A model generated the notes under the pieces. It was not told where the DNA came from and searched no databases. It saw only the letters and a list, made by a program, of their open reading frames with translations. Positions 13,895 through 25,095 of a stretch of 64,000 bases of DNA are shown here, piece by piece. A program made the position numbers and the translations under genes. Position 1 is the first letter of the stretch; the number at the start of each line of letters is the position of its first letter. Source of the stretch: Camillea tinctor (Eukaryota; Ascomycota; Sordariomycetes; Xylariales; Xylariaceae); assembly GCA_022578605.1 (NCBI GenBank), contig MU394106.1:4310-68309 (forward strand). The letters are read 5' to 3'.

Positions 13895-15122
13895 ATGGCC
13901 AAAACTCGCCCGTTCAAGGTCATAATCGTTGGTGGAGGTGTAGCCGGACTGACCTTGGCGAATATGTTCGAGAAGTTCGACATAGACTAAGTCCTCCTAG
14001 AATCCCACAATGATATCGCTCCTCTAATGGGTGCAAGCATCGGTCTTATGCCAAATGGTTTGCTCGTTCTCGACTAAATTGGATGCTACGAAGCTGTTAG
14101 AGAGGTTGCCTAGGCCGGCGAAGTTGAATGTGCCCACATCCGTGACTAGAATGGAAAGTCAGTTGCGTCTATGAAGCACATGCTTGGTCACTTAGAGAAA
14201 CGGTAAGCATGGTCTCCTTGTCCCTTAAACTTTCGGATCTCGTTACTGATGTAGTCCTAGACACCGTTATCCTATGCTCTTCTTCGACAGGCAATGGCTC
14301 CTGAAAGTTCTTCACGATCAGATAAAACAGAAAGACCGGATTCTCTTGCAAAAGCGCGTTCAGAAAACAATCTCCGGGGACCACGGTGTCGAAGTGAAGA
14401 CAACTAACGGCGAGAGTTACTTTGGATCGATCATCATTGGGGCCGATGGCATCCACAGCACCGTTAGGAGAGAGATGCGACGTATAGCCGAAGAAACCAA
14501 CCCGGGATACTTCCCTCCAGGAGAGGAAGATAAAGTACCATGCTATTACCAGTGTAGCTTCGGCATTGCACAAAAGGTCCAGTCTTTCACAGCCGGGAAC
14601 GGAATGTCGTTCCTCGCCGCGTCAGGTCCCGAAAAACGGCGCTATTGGGGCCTATTTGTCAAGTTGCCAGACGTCAAATACGGCAGAGCTATCCCTAAAT
14701 ATACCAAGAAAGACGACGAAGCTTTCGCCGAAGAGCACCGAGACCGCAGCCGAGCTCCTGAATGCCTTGATCGACACGAAGAACAGCAGCCAGGAGGCTT
14801 AGACACACCGAGTACTGGCGAGCTTCGATCCATATTTGCGAAGATGCAGTCCTCTCGGTTCGTGCGTGCGAAAGAGACCGTTGCTACCTCGCACGATAGG
14901 CAGTCTCTTTTTGCCTTTGAGAACCCTCTGCTACCCAACATCGTGTGGCGCGTCATATCTCCACTGGCGGCCGAGGAAACCCCCCTTCAAGGGCTGGGCG
15001 ATCGCATCGTGGGCGCATCACGCCTGAAGCACATCCTGGCTCCGCATCTTGTGCCATACGACTACGAGCTTCCCGCAGAAGCCGCTGAAATCATCCCTAG
15101 CACATTGACTTTCCGGTTTTAA
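13895..15122 (+). pseudogene. Decayed FAD-dependent monooxygenase
   Basis: The frame from ATG 13895 opens with a Rossmann FAD-binding motif (VIIVGGGVAGLTLAN, about residues 9-23) and runs to 14202. A 58-bp intron (14203-14260) joins in phase to 14261-15122. The second part has the RQWLL motif, the GADGIHSTVR motif (GADG, second FAD/NADPH contact) and a C-terminal region typical of fungal FAD-monooxygenases of the kind that act in meroterpenoid and indole-diterpene pathways. It is broken in two ways. Exon 1 has four in-frame stops (13988, 14075, 14111, 14147). Around 14735-14805 the alignable frame shifts, and the stretch that should carry the GDAAH-type third FAD motif is missing, so the total is about 390 codons against a usual 450-470. 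Each stop is a TAA or TAG preceded by C, compatible with CAR to TAR changes as made by repeat-induced point mutation. That is inference without an intact relative. The 14261-15122 part is still open. Confidence 0.85.
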
Positions 15123-15462
15123 ATCGCCTGGCCTTTTCGTTCGTTGCATGATTGGGTGGTTTGGAGAACTATATTAAGGGCCTCTAATTCACATAGCCCG
15201 TGTGTACTCCGTACGGAGTATAGTTAAGAAAGCTAAACATCCACTAATGAATTCCCTTTATAACGGATTGAACATGAAAAGTTACTCTTCGCTTAATCTC
15301 TAACTATGTGCTTACATTACAGCTCATAAAAATGGAAATGAATATACAATAATAACTGTATATTATTAGGTCACTCTCAAAACAATGTCTTTAGCAGTAG
15401 GGATGTGTAGGCGGTTTAAAAAAAAATAAGTTTAAAAAGAGTAAAAAAATGAAAGTTCAAAT
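15123..15462. other. AT-rich intergenic, nothing recognised
   Basis: Between the monooxygenase pseudogene and the tRNA there is only AT-rich sequence with A runs near 15418-15450. The A run seen here as the 3' flank of the minus-strand tRNA would read as a T run in the transcript, which fits a Pol III terminator. Confidence 0.6.
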
Positions 15463-15559
15463 GGGCTCAGCCGGGATTTGAACCCGGGACCCCTTGCATT
15501 CCACGTTTGGTGAAAGGGAGTTACCCGAAGCAAGGATCATACGACTAGACCACTGAGCC
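15463..15559 (-). tRNA. tRNA-Pro(CGG) with intron
   Basis: Read on the minus strand, a full cloverleaf is visible. Acceptor arms GGCTCAG/CTGAGCC pair perfectly. The D arm begins GTCTAG. The T arm CCGGG-TTCAAAT-CCCGG is perfect and serves as B box. The anticodon stem CTTGC/GCAAG encloses a loop with TTCGGG, giving anticodon CGG (Pro). About 25 extra bases interrupt the sequence just 3' of the anticodon, the canonical site for nuclear tRNA introns, so the mature tRNA is about 72 nt. The minus-strand 3' flank contains T runs (A runs at about 15442-15447 on the plus strand) suited to Pol III termination. Confidence 0.93.
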
Positions 15560-16190
15560 GACTTGTTCTGATGCTCAAAACCCGTGTTATTGCCATTTAT
15601 ATCGCCTACCCAGTCCTACTGGTAATTTAGTGCACACCAACCAACCGCTTCCATTTTAGTAGGCATATTTAATTGTTGCCTTGTTCGGCATCGAAATAAT
15701 TGGATTCCTCCCTCATTATAGAGCGATAAGTTGGTTATGTGAGACAATAATTACGATCTTTCAATCTCTCTCTCCAAGGCACAATATTGGCCAAATTTCT
15801 TTCTCGATTTACCATTACCACGAGTCATCTTTTCCTTTTACTTATCATCACTTATTGGTGTAGGACCCCCCCTCCCCCCCCCTTTTTTTTTCTTTGCCCA
15901 TCCGTTCCTATAAAGAGAGGAGCACTACATAATAAATTCACCTCTCCAAGTCAAACCAACATGGAATTTTTGAAGGCAAGAGTATCTATCTTATGCTTTG
16001 ATGTTGGTGTCTTCTTATCATAGTTACGAAGAGAAAAAATTACTTGATGTCAATTTACCTTTAATCATTTTAGTATCTATCTTTCTATCTACTGATAATC
16101 CTTGTTGCGTGTCTACTATACCCTCCCCTTCCCCTAGGGGTGAAATTGTAGCCTATCCTAGTTTTATGTTGTCTATTTCTCCTATCTAGC
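15560..16190. other. AT-rich intergenic, nothing recognised
   Basis: This lies between the tRNA 5' end and the end of the ABC transporter. It is AT-rich with a C8/T9 run near 15874-15892. No gene or RNA was seen. Confidence 0.6.
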
Positions 16191-19100
16191 CTATGTCTTC
16201 TTCGTATTGAGAAACTTTTCTAGATCCTCAAACTCACCACTGTGTCTCAACATGTCGTAGAATTGGCCCCTGGCCTCGTAAAGTTCCCTGGGGCTTCCGA
16301 CTCTGCACAAGATTTGTCAATTAATATATGTCTACCGAGTATCTTAGAAGCAAAAAAAAATACCCTCACTGGAAGAGAAGGTCAAGGAGAAGGGGGGGAG
16401 GGGGTGCTGGAGGTGTATGAGAAAAGGGTTACAGTGTGAGGGTTCAACTTACTCTAAAACCGAGCCGGCACTCATCACTACTACGCGATCGTAGTCGATG
16501 ATTGTCTTGAGGCGGTGGGCAATAGTAACAAGGGTCCTGTCCCTGCCATGCTCGCTGAGCTCCTTTCGGAGTACTTCCTGTATACCCTGATCCGTCTCGT
16601 AGTCCATGCTTGCCGTCGCCTCATCAAGCAACATCAGCTTGCTCTTGCGGACGAGCGCTCGGCATAATGAGAGTACTTGTCGCTGTCCATGTGAGAAATT
16701 CTCACCCTTGGGCTTCACTGCCGTTGCCAGGCTGATGCCTAAATTCGCTGCTGCTGGTTCGTGACCATTGCCATTTCCGTTTGCTGTGTGCTCTTCACCC
16801 TCGTGGAACTGGAAGGATGCTATATCGCCGCAGTACTGAAGTGCTTTCTCAACCGTTTCCTTAGGGACCTCACCCGTTGGATCGAGGTTCGAGCCTACAT
16901 CGCCGTTGAATAGTACTGCCTCTTGGGGGATGATAGTGAGTGCTTCTCTAAGCTTTCTCCGTGGAAAACTTGTGATATCGACGCCGTCAAATAGTATTTG
17001 ACCAGAAACGATATTTGTGAAGCGGAGAAGGGAAAGAACGAGCTTTAAGTGATGACAGTTAGTCAGATAATTTCATAAAAAACCTCGTAGTTATCGAGGT
17101 AGACGCCATAGGCAAGCATAGTTATATGTAACTCACAGTACTCTTTCCGGATCCGGTACGCCCAACGATAGCGACTCTTTCTCCAGCAGAAAATTTGAGA
17201 TTGATATTCTTCAAAATTTCGGGCCCTTCTAGGTCGTACTTGATAGTCACATTACGGAACTCCACCTCACCACTCCTCGGCCAATCCTGAGGTAGAATTA
17301 CCTGTGGGTTATCACTATAAGATCCGGCATCTTTATATTCATTGGGCTTTTCCTCCGGTTCTATAGCTGCGTATTCACGAACTCGATGATACTGCTCTTG
17401 CATTAGCTCTGTGCCTTTATTAGCGATATTGAAAAGTTGCGGACGTACGCTTTGCAGCTCAACTTCGAGCTCGTTTCCGGCCCTAACAAGCATAATAATG
17501 AGTTGACTAAGGGTCTGAGGATATTGTCAGTAAAAAACCATAAATGCTCGCGAAAGTGTATGTACTTACCGTTGCGTTGGTCAATGAAAACCCAACAACG
17601 CCAACTGCTACCAGGCCAGCTTTTGATACAGCTATGGCGCCCGCTGCTACAGTGACTAGAGTCGTCATCATGTCAACTTTTAGAGCCACCCAGCGATTGC
17701 AGTTGTACTGAGCTTCTGAGGCCGTCTCAAATACACGGAGTCTGTCTGCCAATTGGTTGCCAAAAATCTGAGGCATATTGGCACGGGCCCGGATGACAGG
17801 CAACCCAGCCAGACTATCAGCGAACTGGGCAAAAAGGGGAGACTGCGAAGAAGATACAAGTCTTTTGACAGCCACCGCTGTTCGCGTGTAAAGTTCTCCA
17901 GCGACTATACCGACGGCACAACATGCAGCCGCTGGAAGCATGAAAATAGGAAGCACTGAGCCGACTGCTGCAATCTGGAAGATCAGGCGGATTAGTGCCT
18001 CGAAGCACATGCGAAGCATTCCTGCGAGGGTCGTGTCGATCGAGTTCATATCGCGCGAGAACCGGTTGACGATTCGACCGACTGGCGTTGTCTTATACCA
18101 GGAAAGAGGTACATTCATTACTGCATTCATGAACGTAGCATGTAAAGTTCGCGCCGCAAACCAGCCTCCGCTTTCGTAGGCTATGTATGTGAGGCCGCTG
18201 AACATGATATCTGCTAAACTCCATGCTGCGTAGATGCCTAGGTAAAAGGCAATATTGTAGGCATCGTCCTTGCCGTACGCATCGACCCAGACGGCGATCC
18301 ATAGTCCTGTTCCGATGAAGGAGGCTGTGCTGAGAGTGCTCATGGCTATGGCGAGCATTGCATAGAAAGGGCTACCAAAGAGTCGCATGTAGGAAAAGAC
18401 TTGAATAACTATGTTAACTAGTGGATGGACAAGAGCTTAGATAAGAGGGAGAATACTCACATTGGAGACGTGCAGTCGGGCCAGTCTTGAGGGCTTCCTC
18501 TGCGACTTCATCGCGGCGCTTAGCTTCAGATGTCTTGAGAGAACCGTTAGAGTTCCCGTTGATAGATATTCCATTAGTCTCGGTTCCATTATGGGTGACC
18601 GTTTCCGCAGCTATGTCAACATTTCCATCGTCAACTAGGTTCGTATCAAGGGCTACCGACTTTCGAACGATGCCTAGATTTTGCTGAATGTCTTTAACTA
18701 TGCCATTTTCTAACATGATGGAAAGATCCGCCTGTGGAGCGATCCAAGGTAGTTGGGTCACCAGCACTACGGTCCTCCCCTGCAGCAGGTCACCGCAAAA
18801 GGCCTCCTTCCAAAGTGACGACGAGGTCTTAGCGTCTAGTGCTGAGAATATATCATCGAGCAGGATAACCGGGGCCTTCGAATAAAGGGCTCGGGCGAGA
18901 GCTACGCGTGACTTTTGACCACCAGACAACGACGCCCCGTTTTCGCCCACCTCGGTTTCGTCTCGTTCGGGGAATTCGTTCAAGTCGATCGGCAACCCGC
19001 ACGCATTAATGACACGCTCATATCGCACTGGCTCAAACGGACTATTGAAAATGATGTTTTCACGGATAGTTTCGTTCTGCAGCCATGGGCTCTGAGAGGC

Positions 19101-21316
19101 ATATGCGACATCTTTCGGACAAGTAATAGTACCATTCTCGAGTAGGGTCTCGCCAAGTATTGCCATTAGTAGAGTCGATTTTCCGCTGCCGCTTTGCCCC
19201 ATCACGACATTTAAGCCACCTTCAACAAAGTCAATTGATACATCTTTTAAGGCAAATGTAGCCTTTTTATGGCGCCTGAATGTTGCATTGCTGACTTTTA
19301 GGGGTCCAATAGGATGAGGCTTCAAGGGTGTAACATTCCGAAAATAGCGATCAAGACGTTTTATTGATACCGCAGCAGCAGTTATATTTCTTGACATGGA
19401 TGAGGCCATCGCAAGGTTCCGACGCAGAGTTCTGACTAGAGTAATCGCCGTAAATGCAACATCCGCCGTGAGCTCTTGTTTACGGGCAAGAACATGCAAA
19501 GTGAAAATTAGAACCAGTGAGAGGGTTGGGATAGACTCGGTCAGCTGGCCTAACATGACGAATCTAGTGGTACGGATATTAGTGGTTTTTTTTTTTGGTG
19601 ATGCTATTTGGAAGACAAGCTACAGAATACTCACAGCATATTTAATCTCCAAATTTTCTTCTGCTCACTATGACGAATCTCGTTGACCTTTTTAATGATG
19701 GCATCCTCCCAAGCAAAGTACTTAATTGCTCTTATCGAGGCCAAATATTCTGAGATGACTGAGATACGAGAATCTTGTATTTTCTTCATATCACGTTGGA
19801 TGCCAACCATGCTTCGACCTATCAATATGGGCAATGGGGATAGCAAGACCATAGTAACAATGCCGACGAGCGCCGGCCAGTTTAAAATTTTATATAGTCC
19901 AACAAGCGCAACGATAGACCCAGCTGGGATACCACAGGAAAGCATCACGGCATCACGGCCATATACGATAGCATCGATATCCGCGCTCATCAGATTTGCA
20001 AGACGACCTGTTGATGTGGTAGTCTGCTTCTTTGCGCCATCCTTATCTTGACCTGTAGCCGAAATTTCGGCAAATACTTCATCATCCAACTCCATAGAAC
20101 TCATGGCTTTGTAATAAAGCTCCTGCGTCAAGGCTGCTTTTACCCTTACAATCAGGCGAGTAGAAATGAAGATGTATTGTTGGAATGATACAGATCGAGA
20201 AAGCGGACCGATAAACAAGAGTAGCAACCAGACCCAAGGTCGAAAATGAGATCCCTCCGGGTTGTTTAGATAACCTAGTAGCTTATACATAGCGAATGGA
20301 GCCACAAGTTCGACAATAAAAGCAAAACTGGAAAAAAAGACCATAGCAGCAAGTTCCTTGGGTAGAAACAAGATCAACGTTCGGAAAGTGGTCTCGGCCT
20401 TTTGGCGGGCTTGGATGATCCTAGAAAGGAGATGTAGCGGCTCATCGTACCAGGGAAGCCTGGGAAGTTCTTCAACAGACACTTGACGACGCATTCCTCT
20501 TAACATCAGAGGTGTAAGCCACTCATAGGTGACATAGTATTCGAGCCAGCTGCACGTCTCCTCGGGTGATGGCTCTCGGATGAGGGCAGTCTCAGAAGGA
20601 CCAAGAGCTATCGATGGAGGGACCCATTCTCTCCGAGTGCTTACAGCCACTAGGACAGCACCAGCTAGGGTCGCTATACTAGATATAACCATAGGACTGA
20701 GGGCCTGGTCATAATCAACATCGATGAAAGGGAGCAGCTCGCCCGTCACTATAACAAGCAAAGAGGCACCCAGAACGAAATTCACGTGATGCAGTGCAAC
20801 ATGTCTCCATTCCAGGTCATTGGCCAGTCGCAGAAGTCCAAGAAAGAATGCATATGACAAGGCAGAAACATTGGTCCATTTGCCCCCGTCCTGCACAGCA
20901 GCAACAGCCATAAACGCCAGAGAGGCGGCTCTTAAGATTTGGCTGCATAACTCAAAGGGTAATGATATAGACGAAGCATTACCCTCGGGTCGAGAGATCT
21001 TGGAATAAGACCTGTGAAGTAAATGTTTAACGACTAAAAGAAGGGATACGATAACGATAGAAACCTGCAGGTAACCGGCATTCGCGAAACGCGATAAATC
21101 ATCAATCCACTGGAGATCCGGTTCTCTGGGGGCAGATATTAGACAACTTGTTTGAGAAGCCGGTGTCTTGGCACCGGAGCAAATAAACACTTACCGATCT
21201 CCCGCGTGGCCGTTGGTTAGTATAGAAAAGTTGGAGCTAGAGCTAGCATGTAGAGCAGGTAGGAAACGAAAGGGGGAAGCGTCCCAATGACTACTTCCGA
21301 GCGAGAATTGCTCCAT
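16191..21316 (-). CDS. ABCC-type full ABC transporter
   Basis: Seven exons on the minus strand (21316-21195, 21125-19635, 19563-18461, 18408-17570, 17514-17137, 17042-16453, 16302-16191) give 4635 nt, 1544 aa, with every join in phase. The order is an N-terminal hydrophobic region, TMD1, NBD1, TMD2, NBD2: a multidrug-resistance-protein (ABCC/MRP) exporter of the plasma or vacuolar membrane. NBD1 has Walker A GQSGSGKST (about 660-668), signature LSGGQ (about 750) and Walker B VILLDD (Asp in place of catalytic Glu, usual for ABCC NBD1). NBD2 has Walker A GRTGSGKST (about 1303-1311), signature FSHGQ and Walker B LMLLDEATAS (about 1447). The C-terminal exon was found by matching the conserved GSPRELYEARGQFYDM ending. 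Without it the protein would stop falsely just after the donor at 16452. The ATG at 21316 was chosen because 21190 is a GTG inside intron 1. The substrate is unknown. The neighbouring dead monooxygenase hints at an accessory locus. Confidence 0.93.
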
Positions 21317-23103
21317 GTCTTCTCATGCTGAAGACAGAAAGAGGGAGGGAGAGAGAGGCAGTTTTGAAGATGGGTACCAAGTAAGGTGTATGTAAGTATG
21401 TATGTAAGTATGTAAGTTGGTATGTGTGTGAGTAAGAAAAGAGTTGGAAGCGAGAGACAGGATTGGAAATAAGACGGCTCGGTGTATAGAACAATAAATC
21501 CGGGATGTGTCACTGTGGTTGCTGGATTCTGCCGATACTGGTTACTTACCCAGTCGAGCCACGCAATAGCTGATGAATGCTCGGGTACTGGTCCAAGATC
21601 CTTGCCAAGTCCCGGCCGGAAGAAGCCTTTTAAAAGCCCTTCAAGGCGTGCTCATGCAGGCTAATCTCGCCTTCCGGGCCTGACCTCTTTCGTAGACCAA
21701 ACAGATGCGGTCTGCTAGCTGCCACCTTGTTATGGGGCATCTCTTATATGTGTCTACATATGTCTTGGGTGGGTTGCACTCATACGTGAGAGAAAAAAAA
21801 CCCAGTGCTGCCTTATCGTTCCAAGCTGGCTGTGTCTTGATTCTCAATGACGTGCTCTTAGAAAGCGAGATGCTTAACTTAACCTAGGTGCTTTGGTTAA
21901 ATACCCAGATTATGGGACATACGACATACCTAGATCGTGTCATTTCATCATTACATGCGCCCGAGACTACTTCAAGTAAGAAAGGAAAATGAGGAAAAGA
22001 GAAAAAGAGATACAAAAGTGAGGAGGATATGTATAAAGGCATTCTGGCCCAAAACTGTTCTTTGGTGTTCTTTCACGGTGGTTGCTATTGGAAGAGCTAG
22101 CCACCTAACCTACCTGTATGTCTAGGTCAGATATGTAGGTTTTGGATAATTTGTTATTATTCAGAAATAAAAAGCGAATGCATGCTTCTCATGGCGGACT
22201 CTGTTCAATGAACGATGTTTTAATTTAACTTAGCAAATCAGTCGGTCATGTTGTTTAAGTTGAAAGTTGTCTCTCTACTAATAATACTAATTGCGGAAGG
22301 TATTGGAAGAATCTACCTACATATAGTAGGTACAGTACAATTCCATGATGTATGGCGGGTATGTACGGTGCCTGCCTAGTCCTTAGGTTGATCCACTTCT
22401 GCTGCGTCAGGTGTATGTAGTATAAAGTTTAAAGTTTACGCTTTACGGATCCGTAGGTCTCCTTTACCTTATGTAAGATTTAAGTATATTTATTGCATAT
22501 AGACTTAGTGCATGTAAGTGTGGTGTAGATATTGTGTAGTACTACCTAGTGTAGCAATTAGGTAGGTAGATGTAGGTTAGTAGGTTATCTGCTATTATCT
22601 AAATTATACGGTATTATGGCATAACACCCTAAAAAGCGAGTTCAATTTTCCAATGCTACCCCAGGTAAGAAAAACAAATCCTTGTATGTACATACATACA
22701 TGTACATCTAGAAATCTAGGTTAAATTATTCCTATTTACCACCTTACTTTATATCCAATAGGTGCATATATGTAGGTTAACCTAAAGCTTCCCAGCCTTA
22801 TTCACCTACAAACTACTCCGTTCTCCGTACATCTACTTTGACCTTCAATCATAATCATCCCCTCCACAAACAAATCCTCTCAGGTCAATCCGGATCGGTT
22901 TCGAGAGAGAAGAGTTATGCTTCCTCGTAAATTTACCTTGCTTACTAGTACTGGCTGATGAACAGAAAGTCCTTTCTTCTCTCCAACACCAACTCGCACT
23001 CGAACTCGAACTAGAACTCGACCCGGCTCGACTCCCTTATTTTTCTCATCAACACCTTTGACCATGTGGTAGTCGCTTCATCACACTTGACCAGACTAGT
23101 GTC
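21317..23103. other. Divergent intergenic region (ABCC / RBR)
   Basis: The two genes diverge from this 1.8-kb stretch. It contains a GTAT/GTAAGT simple repeat at about 21386-21420 and several TAGGTA motifs near 22100-22750. CG-rich sequence with a GARTTCGAG-like run lies near 22985-23030, just before the RBR gene. No open frame looks coding. Confidence 0.55.
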
Positions 23104-25095
23104 ATGTTCCTCTCGAATTTGTTAGGAAGCTCGGCAGGGCGAAAGGGTCCATACCGGTCCAACAAGTCCAGGCACTCGAAGCCCGCCTCCAGCAGCACCT
23201 CGCTTTTGCCCTCGCCCTCTCGAAGTCCTAATGCCTCCTCCGAATACCTTTGTGATAAATCCCAGCTCCAGCCTGTCACCCAACCCCCTGGCGATGTGGT
23301 CGAACTGAACCAACACCTTGAGACCCTTGCTGGCTTGTTTCCAGACATACAGATAGAGGTCTTCAGGGAGATGCTCTCGAATTTCTCCGACGAGTCCAAG
23401 CTCTTTGTTGTCACCGACAAGTTGCTAAAGAGTCCGTCCACTTTCGTCAAGGGGCGACGAAGGGCTAGCGATCAAACTACTACCAACCAGAATCCCGTAG
23501 TATCGCGGACCGAGGCTTTCAGGACAAACGAATACAAGACCTCGGTCAAAGCCTTAGCCTTACACGAGTTCAAAGGCCTGTCTAGGTCCTCGATCGATGC
23601 AGTTCTATCCGAGTACAACTATTCATACCTCGACGCGCGTCCGACCCTCGTCGATCTCTCCTCCAAGTCCTGGAAGTTTACTATCTCGTCCTATATTTTC
23701 CGGCGGAAGCCTGTTACTTTCGACGAGGCAGAAACACATCCTCTCATTATTTGGAGGCGATCCGATGATGGTTCTATACAACCAACCCTCAGAGCCACTG
23801 GCAATGCTGAACTGGATAAAGAATTGTTTGAGGAACTAATCATGCCACTCAAGAAGCGCGAGCAGATGTCTAGAGAGGAGAGTGACCGCGCCTTGGCCGT
23901 TTCCCTACATGCCGAGGAGGCCGAGGCTTATGATGCTACATATGAGTGTACCTGCTGCTTTACTGATTCCGTGTTTGAGGAGTTTACTGCCTGTAATACC
24001 GACGGGCATATGGTCTGCTTTCGCTGCGTACGACACTCGATCACCGAGGCTATATTTGGCCAAGGCTGGCAACGCACCATCAATAAGGATACAGGCACTC
24101 TGCGCTGTCCCGCCGTTGCGTCGAGTGAATGCGAAGGTTACATATCCTCGGAGCACATCCAAAGGGCTATGCACGAAGAGAAGAAAGGACCCGAAATCCT
24201 ACAGAAGCTCGACCAGCGTCTAGCGGAGCATGGTCTCATATCAAGCGGGTTGCCGCTTATTCGGTGCCCCTTTTGCAGTTATGCAGAAGTCGATGACCTG
24301 TATATGCCAGCTAACATCCAGGGTCCGAAATTGCGTGTGAGCAACATTCCCAACGTCGTCATCCTTCTGGGCTGCCTTTTCTTCTTCTTTCCACTTGCCT
24401 TTCCCATTCTGGTGTTCCTATTCGCCTGTGTTGCGCTTTGCTTGAATCACTCTGTCCGGGATTATGTGTCCCATCAGTTCGCTGCAGCAATGACTCGATA
24501 CCAGCGTCGACGTCGTGGCTTGAAGTTTACTTGTCAGAATCCCGTATGTAAACGCCCCTCTTGCCTGTCGTGCTCCAAAGCATGGGCGGACGTTCACGTA
24601 TGTCATGAATCCTCCCTTGTTGCGCTACGTACGCAGGTCGAGCAGGCAATGTCGATGGCTGTAAAGCGTGTGTGCCCACGCTGCAATACGTCGTTTGTCA
24701 AAACGGCCGGGTGCAATAAATTGACCTGCCCATGCGGGTACAAAATGTGTTACGTCTGCCGTAAAGATATCGGCACACCAAACGAAGGCTACCAGCACTT
24801 TTGTCAGCATTTTCGGCCTGAGGGCGACGGCAGACGTTGTAAAGAATGTAATAAATGCAACCTTTGGGAGGCAGAGAACACAGAGGCAATCTTGCGGCAG
24901 GCTAAAGTTGAGGCCGAGCGCAAATGGAGAGAAACGGAACGGCGTGAGCTTTCTAACGCAGAGAAGGCGTATCTCCAGGACGGGGTTGGGGGTCTTGACA
25001 GTGGGAATGGAGTGTTCAGCCAGGTGCTTCCCGGGGGTAGAATACCGAGCATAGAAGAGTTTTGTGATTTTGTTATAGAAATATTATTTGTGTGA
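23104..25095 (+). CDS. RBR E3 ubiquitin ligase, RNF216-like
   Basis: A single-exon 663-aa RING-between-RING ligase, which passes ubiquitin through a thioester on a RING2 Cys. The N-terminus (1-60) is Ser-rich. Residues about 67-108 resemble a CUE/UBA-type ubiquitin-binding helix bundle (LETLAGLFPDIQ). RING1 starts at about 280 (CTCC, later GHMVCFRC). The IBR segment starts at about 387 (RCPFCSY), is interrupted at about 412-450 by a strongly hydrophobic stretch, and resumes at about 490 with FTCQNPVCKRPSCLSCSKAW. RING2 starts at Cys524 (CPRCNTSFVK), with Cys537 in GCNKLTC as the expected catalytic residue. The tail YQHFCQHFR...CKECNKCNLWE is a hallmark shared with RNF216/TRIAD3. The C-terminal part is a charged coiled-coil-like helix (RQAKVEAERKWRETERRE). 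No intron is needed. The hydrophobic insert suggests membrane anchoring. The family call is firm, the substrate unknown. Confidence 0.92.
   Translation: MFLSNLLGSSAGRKGPYRSNKSRHSKPASSSTSLLPSPSRSPNASSEYLCDKSQLQPVTQPPGDVVELNQHLETLAGLFPDIQIEVFREMLSNFSDESKLFVVTDKLLKSPSTFVKGRRRASDQTTTNQNPVVSRTEAFRTNEYKTSVKALALHEFKGLSRSSIDAVLSEYNYSYLDARPTLVDLSSKSWKFTISSYIFRRKPVTFDEAETHPLIIWRRSDDGSIQPTLRATGNAELDKELFEELIMPLKKREQMSREESDRALAVSLHAEEAEAYDATYECTCCFTDSVFEEFTACNTDGHMVCFRCVRHSITEAIFGQGWQRTINKDTGTLRCPAVASSECEGYISSEHIQRAMHEEKKGPEILQKLDQRLAEHGLISSGLPLIRCPFCSYAEVDDLYMPANIQGPKLRVSNIPNVVILLGCLFFFFPLAFPILVFLFACVALCLNHSVRDYVSHQFAAAMTRYQRRRRGLKFTCQNPVCKRPSCLSCSKAWADVHVCHESSLVALRTQVEQAMSMAVKRVCPRCNTSFVKTAGCNKLTCPCGYKMCYVCRKDIGTPNEGYQHFCQHFRPEGDGRRCKECNKCNLWEAENTEAILRQAKVEAERKWRETERRELSNAEKAYLQDGVGGLDSGNGVFSQVLPGGRIPSIEEFCDFVIEILFV

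Noticed and set aside
13988..14149. Idea that TAA/TAG are read as Gln in the monooxygenase (codon reassignment or programmed readthrough).
   Set aside because: Other genes here end at TAA (FKBP, FOX2), TAG (ABCC, GNAT) and TGA (RBR, VIP1) at the expected family lengths, so stops work normally. The same gene also has a frame-shifting deletion.
16449..16718. ABC transporter ending at the TAA at 16449-16451.
   Set aside because: That TAA lies in a GTAAGT donor. The exon at 16302-16191 joins in phase and supplies the conserved C-terminal ABCC sequence.
19631..21190. ABC transporter starting at 21190.
   Set aside because: The codon there is GTG inside an intron (donor at 21194, acceptor ending 21126). 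An upstream exon with ATG at 21316 joins in phase.
10973..21316. A complete secondary-metabolite gene cluster.
   Set aside because: No polyketide, peptide or terpene synthase, no pathway regulator, and the only tailoring enzyme is dead.
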